From Syntrophaceae bacterium PtaB.Bin038 (GTDB taxonomy: Bacteria > Desulfobacterota > Syntrophia > Syntrophales > UBA2192), in NCBI GenBank assembly GCA_002067855.1, contig MVQS01000114.1:1-7160 (forward strand): a DNA stretch of 7,160 nucleotides, in the 5' to 3' direction. Below the pieces are notes generated by a model. That model was not told the DNA's origin and ran no database searches. It saw only the letters and a program-made list of their open reading frames with translations. The position numbers were made by a program, and so were the translations under genes. Shown here piece by piece: positions 1 through 4,688 of the stretch (the stretch's first letter is position 1; each line of letters opens with the position of its first letter).

Positions 1-616
1 CCTCGCCAAGATCTCCGTTCCCGACGAGGACAAGATGCTCGAGGAGGGCCTCGCCGTGGCCGAAAAGGCGGGGCTGCGCGCCAAGGAGCTCACCCACCTG
101 CTCATCACCGTGGCCAAGGGGGGCTACCCTGTCCGGAAGGTGACGGACCTCAAGCCGCTGCTACAGGAGGCGCCGGGCCTGGCTCCCGGTGAGCCGCCGA
201 TCGACGTGCGCCTCAATATCGACCCCGATCTATGGCAGGTTGAGGTCGACGAGGGGCAGATCCGGCAGGTGCTCCGGCACCTCGTCCAGAACGCCGTGGA
301 GGCCATGCCCGGGGGAGGTGCGATCGACATCCAGGCGGGCAACGCCATCGTGGAGGCTGCGGACCGGCTGCCGATCCGGGAGGGCCGGTACGTGAAGATC
401 TGCGTCCGCGACCACGGCCACGGCATCCGCGAGGAGCACCTCTCGAAGATCTTCGACCCCTACTTCACCACCAAGGAGGCCCGTCGGGGCCTCGGGCTTG
501 CCGTGAGCTACGCCATCGTCCGAAACCACGAGGGCCTGATCCACGTCGAGTCCCGCGAGGGGCACTTCGCGGCCTTCCACGTCCTTCTGCCGGCGGTATT
601 GGACGAGAAGGGATGA
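1..616 (+). CDS. Sensor histidine kinase, C-terminal part (5' end outside window)
   Basis: This is the C-terminal part of a two-component sensor kinase, which autophosphorylates on His and passes the phosphate to a response regulator. The frame is open to the left edge (first full codon at base 2), so the start, sensor domain and His box are outside. The visible protein begins in the second helix of the dimerisation/phosphotransfer domain (LAKISVPDEDK..., AEKAGLRAKELTHLL). This resembles kinases whose His box reads HDFNN just upstream (family knowledge). The HATPase_c domain follows: N box HLVQNAVEAMP (278-310), G1 box DHGHGI (410-427), F box IFDPYFTTK (449-475) and G2 box GLGLA (488-502). 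The gene stops right after the ATPase domain at TGA 614-616, so it has no C-terminal receiver domain. Oddities: the G2 lead-in is TTKEARRGLGL, without the usual Gly before GLGL, and the usual late GxGTxF segment reads EGHFAAF. Membrane location and signal cannot be judged. Confidence 0.9.
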   Translation, partial: LAKISVPDEDKMLEEGLAVAEKAGLRAKELTHLLITVAKGGYPVRKVTDLKPLLQEAPGLAPGEPPIDVRLNIDPDLWQVEVDEGQIRQVLRHLVQNAVEAMPGGGAIDIQAGNAIVEAADRLPIREGRYVKICVRDHGHGIREEHLSKIFDPYFTTKEARRGLGLAVSYAIVRNHEGLIHVESREGHFAAFHVLLPAVLDEKG

Positions 617-628
617 AGGTGAGAGGGT
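611..628 (+). repeat. Isolated copy of a GGATRAAGG-type short repeat
   Basis: GGATGAAGGTGAGAGGGT overlaps the stop codon of the histidine kinase gene and resembles both arms of the inverted repeat at 3629-3675 (GGATGAAGGGGAGGGTG, and GGATAAAGGTGAGGGGG on the other strand). It is followed by a second purine-rich stretch (AAGAGGGTGAG, 629-639). The match is short and low in complexity, so membership of one repeat family is an inference. Confidence 0.35.
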
Positions 629-667
629 AAGAGGGTGAGCAACAGGCGGGGAGGAGCAGCCTGGAAT

Positions 668-679
668 TGAAACGTTTCT
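668..679. promoter_or_regulatory. Operator-like palindrome (LacI/GalR-family style)
   Basis: The spacer before the dehydrogenase gene contains the perfect 10-nt palindrome GAAACGTTTC (669-678), preceded by T, and followed by a second small palindrome TGATCA (679-684). TGAAACGTTTC with a central CG is the typical shape of operators bound by LacI/GalR-family repressors such as Cra. The regulator and any actual binding are inferred only. No clear -35/-10 pair is visible around it. Confidence 0.3.
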
Positions 680-752
680 GATCATCGGGCTCCGGTGTCA
701 AAAGGGGGCTCTTTTCTTGCCGTAAAGCATGAAATTTGCAAGTTCTGTTCAG

Positions 753-771
753 CCGCCGGGCGTTCCGGCGG
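753..771 (+). promoter_or_regulatory. GC-rich stem-loop in the leader of the dehydrogenase gene
   Basis: CCGCCGG (753-759) and CCGGCGG (765-771) form a perfect 7-bp stem around the loop GCGTT. It lies 14 nt upstream of the GGGAAGGA ribosome-binding site (786-793) and 29 nt upstream of the chosen start codon. No T-run follows, so it is not a standard intrinsic terminator. It may affect leader stability or translation, or it may be incidental GC-rich sequence. Confidence 0.35.
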
Positions 772-800
772 TTCATCCACCCAACGGGAAGGATCCCCTC

Positions 801-2093
801 ATGTCGCTGATTGAAAAGATCAACGCCAGGCAGGCCCGCGTCGGGGTCATCGGGCTGGGCTACGTCGGCCTGCCTCTGGTCATCGAGTTCTGCCGCGCCG
901 GCTTCACGGTCACGGGCTTCGACGTGGACGAAACGAAGGTCGCCGCCCTTCGAAGGCGCGAGAGCTACATCCGTCATATCGACTCGTCGGTGCTGCGGAA
1001 GGAGATCAACGGGAACTTCACGCCCACGTCGGACTTCGACCTCCTTGCAGGGGTCGACTGCATCCTCATCTGCGTGCCCACCCCCCTGAACCGCAACCGG
1101 GAGCCCGACATGCGCTACGTGTTCAACACGGGCAGGACCATCGCCCGGCGCCTGCGCAAGGGGCAGCTCGTCGTCCTCGAGTCCACCACCTACCCCGGCA
1201 CGACCGACGGCGACCTCCGGGAGATCCTGGAGGCCTCGGGGCTCAAGGCGGGCGCGGATTTCCACCTGGCCTTCTCGCCCGAGCGGGAGGACCCGAACAA
1301 CAAGAACTTCAGCCTGCGGACCGTCCCGAAGGTCGTCGGGGGGGTCACGCCCGCGTGCCTTGCCGCGGCCAGGGCCCTGTACGGCCACGTCGTGGAGAGG
1401 ACCGTCCCCGTGTCGTCGGCGAAGGTGGCCGAGGCGGCGAAGCTCCTGGAGAACATCTACCGCTCCGTCAACATCGCGCTGGTCAACGAGCTGAAGATCT
1501 GCTTCGACCGCATGGGGATCGACGTCTGGGAGGTCATCGAGGCGGCGGCCACCAAGCCCTTCGGCTTCCAGCCCTTCTACCCGGGACCGGGCCTGGGCGG
1601 GCACTGCATCCCCATCGACCCCTTCTACCTGACGTGGAAGGCGAGGGAGTACGAGTTCAACACGCGCTTCATCGAGCTGGCGGGCGAGATCAACACCTCC
1701 ATGCCCGACTACGTGGTCTCGAAGGTCATGGAGGCCCTCAATGAGCACGGCAAGCACGTGAAGGGATCGAAGATCCTCATCCTGGGGCTCGCCTACAAGG
1801 CCAATGTCGACGACGACCGCGAGTCGCCCTCGTACCGGCTCATGGAGAAGCTGGAGCATCTGGGTGCCGAGGTGTCCTACCACGACCCCTGCATCCCCGT
1901 CATCCGCCCCTCCCGTGAGTACGCCCGGTTCGCGGGCCGGAGATCCGTCCCGATCTCCGGGGGCTTCGACCTCATCCTCGTCGCCACCCCCCACGACGAG
2001 TACCGGGAGATCGACTACGCCGCCCTCGGCGTGCCCGTGGTGGACACGCGCAACGTCGTGCGGCAGAGGGGCGGGTTCCTCTACCGGGCCTGA
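801..2093 (+). CDS. wbpA: Nucleotide-sugar dehydrogenase, UDP-N-acetylglucosamine 6-dehydrogenase (WbpA) family
   Basis: This enzyme oxidises the C6 hydroxyl of a UDP-sugar to a carboxylate in two NAD-dependent steps, giving uronic-acid precursors for O-antigen, capsule or exopolysaccharide in the cytoplasm. The 430-residue length fits the family. The N-terminal Rossmann fold shows VGVIGLGYVGLP (G18, G20, G23). It is followed by CVPTPL (91-96), ESTTYPGTT (127-135), the central-domain helix with Lys214 in EAAKLLENIYRS, and the catalytic Cys269 in GGHCIPIDPFYLTWKA. The C-terminal UDP-binding domain has LAYKANVDDDRESPS and ends in VVDTRNVV. I chose ATG 801 over the in-frame ATG at 729 because GGGAAGGA sits 7 nt before 801, no Shine-Dalgarno precedes 729, and homology begins right after 801. 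The sequence pattern suits UDP-GlcNAc better than UDP-glucose or GDP-mannose, but substrate is inferred. No other polysaccharide gene is visible in the window. Confidence 0.92.
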   Translation: MSLIEKINARQARVGVIGLGYVGLPLVIEFCRAGFTVTGFDVDETKVAALRRRESYIRHIDSSVLRKEINGNFTPTSDFDLLAGVDCILICVPTPLNRNREPDMRYVFNTGRTIARRLRKGQLVVLESTTYPGTTDGDLREILEASGLKAGADFHLAFSPEREDPNNKNFSLRTVPKVVGGVTPACLAAARALYGHVVERTVPVSSAKVAEAAKLLENIYRSVNIALVNELKICFDRMGIDVWEVIEAAATKPFGFQPFYPGPGLGGHCIPIDPFYLTWKAREYEFNTRFIELAGEINTSMPDYVVSKVMEALNEHGKHVKGSKILILGLAYKANVDDDRESPSYRLMEKLEHLGAEVSYHDPCIPVIRPSREYARFAGRRSVPISGGFDLILVATPHDEYREIDYAALGVPVVDTRNVVRQRGGFLYRA

Positions 2094-2103
2094 GAACGCC
2101 ATC

Positions 2104-3579
2104 TCACGGACTTCCGTCCTGCACCGCGAATTCCGGGCCCGCGGCGCCCTCTCCGTCCGTCCGGGGCGGCAGGCTGATCCGGAACGGCCGCTCCGGCATC
2201 CGCCCCCCCAGGTCCTTCACGAACCGCCGGAAATTCTTGTCATGGTACAGGAGCTTGGAGGCGACCTCCCGCAGGTTGTCCACCTGCCGAGGCTCGAGGG
2301 AGAGGCTCGTGGGGATGGAGTTGAAGTAGTCCCGCTCCCTCTCGTCCGGAAGCGCGTCGAAGGCCACGTGCACGATGTAGAAATCGATGGGCTTCTGGCC
2401 GTGGATCTCGTCGTCGTGCGTCCACTCCCGGGCGACGTGGTGCAGGAGCTCGATGGTCTCGAAGTTGTACTTGTTGATCATGATGGTCGAGGACGCCCCC
2501 AGGATCGTCCCGATGCCGGGGATTTCGTCGAGGACCTGCCAGCGCGCCTTCTCCTGGGTCTTCGCGTCGACGATGACGATGCCCACGCGCCGGGTGTTCT
2601 GCAGCCCCAGGGCCCGCAGCGATTCGTGGATGCCGCCCCGGGCGATGAGGGACTCGAGGATGCCCCGGATCCCGAGATTGTCCGACACGCCCCCGTCGAT
2701 GAGATGGATGTAGGGCTTGCGGCGCGCGTCGAGGTAGGTCTTCATCCGCAGCGCGTTGTAGTAGGCCCGGCTGGCGAGGTCCGGGGCCGCCAGGGCCTTT
2801 ACGATCCAGTGCGGGGTCCGGATGTCGCACTGGCCCGCGTAGTTTTTCAGGACCACCGGCGAGAGGGCCCCCGGGAAGGCGGCCGACGCCGCCACGGCCC
2901 GCGACACGGGGAACCGGTCGAAATCGGAGCAGATGAGGGCGAACTGGCTCGGCGTGAAGGCGAAGCTGATCCCCTCGATGGCCTCCGTGGCGAGGACCAC
3001 GATGACGGGGCCGGGCTTCTTCGCGATATCCCCCAGGGTTGCGCCCTTGAAGAGCTTCTCGTCGTAGTATTCCTGGGCCATGTCGCTACGGCCGAACCGA
3101 GGGGACCACAGGCGCACCCAGTTGACGGGGTTCACGAGGCCCCACAGGAGCGATCCCTGGAAATCGGCGTACAGGAACTCGGTGCGGAAGTCGTTGAAGA
3201 TCTCCCGGCCGTGCAGGCCGTAGTAAGAGGCCGTGAAACTCCCTCCGGAGACGCCCGAGATGAGATCCACCTCGTCGAGCAGGGTGTGCCGCTTGCCCTC
3301 CTTGGACGGGGGGGCGGGGACCTCGACGAGATCGAGCGCCTCCAGGATTCCGTAGGACAGGGCCGCCGCGCGGGTGCCGCCGCCCGAGAATGCGAGGATG
3401 AGGAGCGTGTCCCGGGAACGGTCGGGGGCCGCGAGCTTGACCCGGTAGGGCTCCGACCGGTCGATTTTCTCGACGGCGGGGTTCAGCGGGTACTGGGCAG
3501 TGCAGGCGGTGAGCTGCAACACCGTCATGGCCATCAGGGCGGTCAGGAGAACGGTTGCAGAAACGCTCGGGCGGGTCAT
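2104..3579 (-). CDS. Patatin-like phospholipase family lipoprotein
   Basis: This is a predicted acyl hydrolase with a Ser-Asp dyad, likely anchored in the cell envelope and acting on lipids. The 491-residue protein starts with a lipoprotein signal: MTRP, a hydrophobic stretch, then the lipobox L-T-A-C with Cys26 as the likely lipidated residue. The patatin domain shows the oxyanion-hole motif FSGGGTRAA (64-72), the nucleophile elbow GVSGGSF with Ser111, and the catalytic Asp295 in DGGVSDN. The central segment (SFAFTPSQFALIC, AVAASAAFPGALSPVVL) and a roughly 190-residue tail after the DGG motif are typical of the larger bacterial patatin lipoproteins. The start ATG at 3579 has AGAGGA 4 nt upstream. 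The gene converges on the dehydrogenase gene, with 10 nt between stop codons. No clear promoter is recognisable in the repeat-filled upstream DNA. Substrate and final membrane (inner or outer) are unknown. Confidence 0.9.
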   Translation of the reverse strand: MTRPSVSATVLLTALMAMTVLQLTACTAQYPLNPAVEKIDRSEPYRVKLAAPDRSRDTLLILAFSGGGTRAAALSYGILEALDLVEVPAPPSKEGKRHTLLDEVDLISGVSGGSFTASYYGLHGREIFNDFRTEFLYADFQGSLLWGLVNPVNWVRLWSPRFGRSDMAQEYYDEKLFKGATLGDIAKKPGPVIVVLATEAIEGISFAFTPSQFALICSDFDRFPVSRAVAASAAFPGALSPVVLKNYAGQCDIRTPHWIVKALAAPDLASRAYYNALRMKTYLDARRKPYIHLIDGGVSDNLGIRGILESLIARGGIHESLRALGLQNTRRVGIVIVDAKTQEKARWQVLDEIPGIGTILGASSTIMINKYNFETIELLHHVAREWTHDDEIHGQKPIDFYIVHVAFDALPDERERDYFNSIPTSLSLEPRQVDNLREVASKLLYHDKNFRRFVKDLGGRMPERPFRISLPPRTDGEGAAGPEFAVQDGSP

Positions 3580-3628
3580 GGTTTCCTCTCAAGAACCGTC
3601 TTTCTCGTTAACCTCATTCGACGGGAGG

Positions 3629-3675
3629 GGATGAAGGGGAGGGTGAATGATTTCAAGACCCCCTCACCTTTATCC
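3629..3675. repeat. Imperfect inverted repeat, 17-nt arms
   Basis: The left arm is GGATGAAGGGGAGGGTG (3629-3645). The right arm, 3659-3675, reads GGATAAAGGTGAGGGGG on the other strand. The arms match at 14 of 17 positions. As RNA one mismatch becomes a G-U pair, so a long stem with a 13-nt loop (3646-3658) could form. It lies in the probable 5' leader or promoter region of the patatin-like gene. A related single arm occurs at 611-628. Confidence 0.6.
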
Positions 3676-3728
3676 TCTCCAGAGAGGGAGAGGGTATTTT
3701 GCGATTGCCTCTCCCGCGAGGGAGCGGG
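3674..3728. repeat. Two direct copies of a 21-nt GC-rich palindromic unit (REP-like)
   Basis: Copies at 3674-3694 and 3708-3728 are identical at 18 of 21 positions. Both begin CCTCTCC and continue to GAGGGAG, then one variable base, then GGG. All three differences are A in copy 1 and C in copy 2. Each copy is itself palindromic. The second forms CTCCC-GCGA-GGGAG, a 5-bp stem closed by a GNRA-type tetraloop. The first forms CCTCTC/GAGAGG around 8 nt. Short palindromes repeated in an intergenic spacer fit REP-like elements. Genome-wide copy number cannot be seen here. Confidence 0.6.
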
Positions 3729-3809
3729 AATGCCTTCCCTCGATAACCCGGCCCCCAAACGGGGTCCGCGGGCCGCAGCGGCCGGAAATTGCGTACCAAT
3801 GTACATGAA

Positions 3810-3857
3810 GCCCCCGGGTTGTCAACCCGTTTCGGGGCCGACGGGCGCGGCCGTCGG
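3810..3857. other. Two adjoining stem-loops of unknown role
   Basis: The first structure has an outer stem GCCCC/GGGGC (3810-3814 with 3834-3838), an inner stem CGGGT/ACCCG (3815-3819 with 3825-3829), loop TGTCA, and a one-sided TTTC bulge (3830-3833). The second is CCGACGG/CCGTCGG (3838-3844 with 3851-3857) around GCGCGG. They share base 3838, so both cannot be fully paired at once. They lie upstream of the promoter at 3898, so they are not part of that transcript. No T-run follows. They could be repeat-element DNA, a protein-binding region or part of an unmapped RNA. Confidence 0.4.
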
Positions 3858-3897
3858 GTTCCGCCCGGTGAAACGGGCCGCCTTATTTTGAAACCTT

Positions 3898-3926
3898 TTG
3901 ACTTGATGCACCCGTTGCACTATACT
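3898..3926 (+). promoter_or_regulatory. Sigma-70-type promoter of the GlcG-like gene
   Basis: TTGACT (3898-3903) and TATACT (3921-3926) are separated by exactly 17 nt. Each differs by one base from the consensus TTGACA and TATAAT. The pair sits in a locally AT-richer zone, and transcription would begin around 3933, about 42 nt before the start codon. This is the best promoter in the window and predicts strong constitutive expression. Confidence 0.8.
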
Positions 3927-3933
3927 CGCTTTA

Positions 3934-3967
3934 CCCACCTCCGTGGGAATGCAGATTCAGAAGGAGG
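3934..3967 (+). promoter_or_regulatory. 5' leader hairpin and strong ribosome-binding site
   Basis: CCCAC-CTCC-GTGGG (3934-3947) would form a small stem-loop at the very 5' end of the mRNA predicted from the promoter at 3898. Such a hairpin can protect a transcript from 5'-dependent decay. AAGGAGG (3961-3967) is a full match to the 16S anti-Shine-Dalgarno core, 7 nt before ATG 3975. It fixes the start there rather than at the in-frame ATG 3789. Confidence 0.65.
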
Positions 3968-3974
3968 ATTTCCC

Positions 3975-4454
3975 ATGCGTGCCATCAAACTTGCAGCGGT
4001 CCTGTGTGTCGTCGGCCTCTTTCTTGCCGGTTCGGTCTTCGCCCAGCAGATGCCCAACCCCTACGGCCCGAACATCGGCCTCGAGGCGGCGAAGAAGGTG
4101 GCGGCGGCGGCGGCCAGGGAAGCGGGGAACTTGAAGATCAACATCTGCACGGCGGTCGTGGACACGGGGGGAAACCTGGTGTACTTCGAGCGCTTCGACG
4201 TGGTCCAGTGGGGAAGCGTCGACGTGGCGATCCACAAGGCCAAGGCGTCGGTCATGTACAAGCGCCCCACCCTGGCGCTCGAGAATGCCGTGAAGGCGAA
4301 CATTCACTACCTGACCCTGGACGGCATCAGCGCCATCGAGGGCGGCGTGCCGATCATCGAGAACGGGAAGATCATCGGCGCCGTGGGGGTTTCCGGCGGT
4401 TCGGCGGCCCAGGACGGGCAGTGCGCCAAGGCCGGGGCCGCGATGATCAAGTGA
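3975..4454 (+). CDS. Secreted GlcG/HbpS-type (DUF336) haem-binding-like protein
   Basis: This is a 159-residue protein of the GlcG/HbpS/PduO-C family. Known members bind or degrade haem, or accompany glycolate and propanediol use. The exact role of the family is often unclear. Residues 1-23 form a Sec signal peptide: MRAIK, a hydrophobic core, then cleavage after VFA before QQ. The mature protein of about 136 residues is therefore probably periplasmic. Family landmarks are the early helix LEAAKKVAAAAAREA, the strand and turn VDTGGNLVYFERFD (D63, G65, G66), EGGVPI (122-127) and GAVGVSGGSAAQDGQCAKAGAAM near the C-terminus. It stands alone between its own promoter and its own terminator, facing away from the patatin-like gene, so no partner is indicated. 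Translation and transcription signals are both strong, suggesting an abundant protein. Haem binding is inferred from family only. Confidence 0.88.
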   Translation: MRAIKLAAVLCVVGLFLAGSVFAQQMPNPYGPNIGLEAAKKVAAAAAREAGNLKINICTAVVDTGGNLVYFERFDVVQWGSVDVAIHKAKASVMYKRPTLALENAVKANIHYLTLDGISAIEGGVPIIENGKIIGAVGVSGGSAAQDGQCAKAGAAMIK

Positions 4455-4480
4455 TCGCGGATTTCGTCGGCTGAACATGA

Positions 4481-4520
4481 GAGAGGGCCTCCGGGGGCAT
4501 GCCGGAGGCCCTCTTTGTTT
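4481..4520 (+). terminator. Rho-independent terminator of the GlcG-like gene
   Basis: AGAGGGCCTCCGG (4482-4494) pairs perfectly with CCGGAGGCCCTCT (4502-4514), giving a 13-bp stem with loop GGGCATG. TTTGTTT follows on the + strand. It lies 26 nt after the stop codon at 4454. In the reverse direction, after the tRNA, the stem would also form but is followed by CTCATGTT, a poor U-tract. It is clearly a + strand terminator and only possibly bidirectional. Confidence 0.92.
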
Positions 4521-4521
4521 C

Positions 4522-4598
4522 TGGTGGGCCGTACGAGATTCGAACTCGTGACCAACGGATTAAAAGTCCGCTGCTCTACCGGACTGAGCTAACGGCCC
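4522..4598 (-). tRNA. tRNA-Lys (anticodon UUU)
   Basis: The reverse strand folds into a complete cloverleaf of 77 nt including an encoded CCA (4522-4524). The acceptor stem is GGGCCGT/ACGGCCC (4592-4598 with 4526-4532), with discriminator A at 4525. The D arm is GCTC/GAGC. The anticodon stem is GCGGA/TCCGT around CTTTTAA, so the anticodon TTT is at 4562-4564. The variable loop has five bases and the T arm is ACGAG-TTCGAAT-CTCGT. Anticodon UUU reads AAA and AAG lysine codons. The gene lies 90 nt downstream of purA on the same strand. No clear -35/-10 pair is visible in that gap, so it may be co-transcribed with purA and released by RNase P. Confidence 0.97.
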
Positions 4599-4601
4599 CG
4601 G

Positions 4602-4664
4602 GCGGCCATGGCCGCAGGGTGCAGCGTGCAGGAAACGCGGAATCAACGGGTCCGCGTGCTTTCC
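4602..4664. repeat. Palindrome and stem-loop in the purA-tRNA spacer
   Basis: GCGGCCATGGCCGC (4602-4615) is a perfect 14-nt palindrome ending 3 nt from the tRNA 5' end. Further towards purA, ACGCGGA (4635-4641) pairs with TCCGCGT (4651-4657), and the stem is extended outside by GGAA/TTCC (4631-4634 with 4661-4664) across a small internal loop. In the purA direction no T-run follows, so neither is a standard terminator. They may be processing or pausing structures between mRNA and tRNA, or GC-rich coincidence. Confidence 0.45.
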
Positions 4665-4688
4665 CGCATGCTCCACGCCGGATCTTGG

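Larger units (their letters stand above)
3580..3974. other. Divergent intergenic region rich in inverted repeats
   Basis: This 395-nt region separates the divergently transcribed patatin-like gene and the GlcG-like gene. I see no credible protein gene in it. It contains, in order: the patatin ribosome-binding site (complement of 3584-3589), a 17-nt inverted repeat (3629-3675), two direct copies of a 21-nt GC palindrome (3674-3728), small inverted repeats CCCC/GGGG (3752-3764) and GGCCGC/GCGGCC (3771-3783), a pair of adjoining stem-loops (3810-3857), a short GCCCG/CGGGC stem (3863-3878), and then an AT-richer zone with a sigma-70 promoter (3898-3926) and leader for the GlcG-like gene. A GC-rich, palindrome-rich spacer of this kind usually reflects REP-like repeats. 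Confidence 0.7.

Noticed and set aside
700..715. AAAAG-GGGGCT-CTTTT as a terminator for the histidine kinase gene
   Set aside because: It has only a 5-bp, AT-rich stem with no continuing T-run. It is too weak to call.
729..800. Upstream in-frame ATG 729 as start of the dehydrogenase
   Set aside because: No Shine-Dalgarno precedes it, the added 24 residues are Pro-rich without family similarity, and a hairpin lies within the segment. ATG 801 has GGGAAGGA at good spacing.
465..2102. 545-codon open frame on the - strand across the dehydrogenase gene
   Set aside because: It is antisense to a fully motif-supported enzyme. Its product is a composition-driven Arg/Gly/Asp/Val-rich sequence with no family motifs, as expected from GC-rich codon bias.
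3629..3728. Repeats read as a possible CRISPR array
   Set aside because: There are only two copies of the unit, with a 13-nt gap, internal palindromes and no cas genes. It fits REP-like elements instead.
1804..3891. 695-codon open frame on the + strand across the patatin-like gene
   Set aside because: It starts inside the dehydrogenase gene, runs antisense to the patatin motifs and through the repeat region, and encodes low-complexity charged sequence. It is a shadow frame.
3789..3974. Upstream in-frame ATG 3789 as start of the GlcG-like protein
   Set aside because: It would bury the signal peptide 62 residues inside the protein and start upstream of the promoter at 3898. ATG 3975 has a perfect AAGGAGG.
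4522..4598. tRNA-Lys as an integration (att) site of a mobile element
   Set aside because: No integrase, no repeated tRNA 3' end and no foreign-looking genes are present in the window. The flanks are a terminator and purA.
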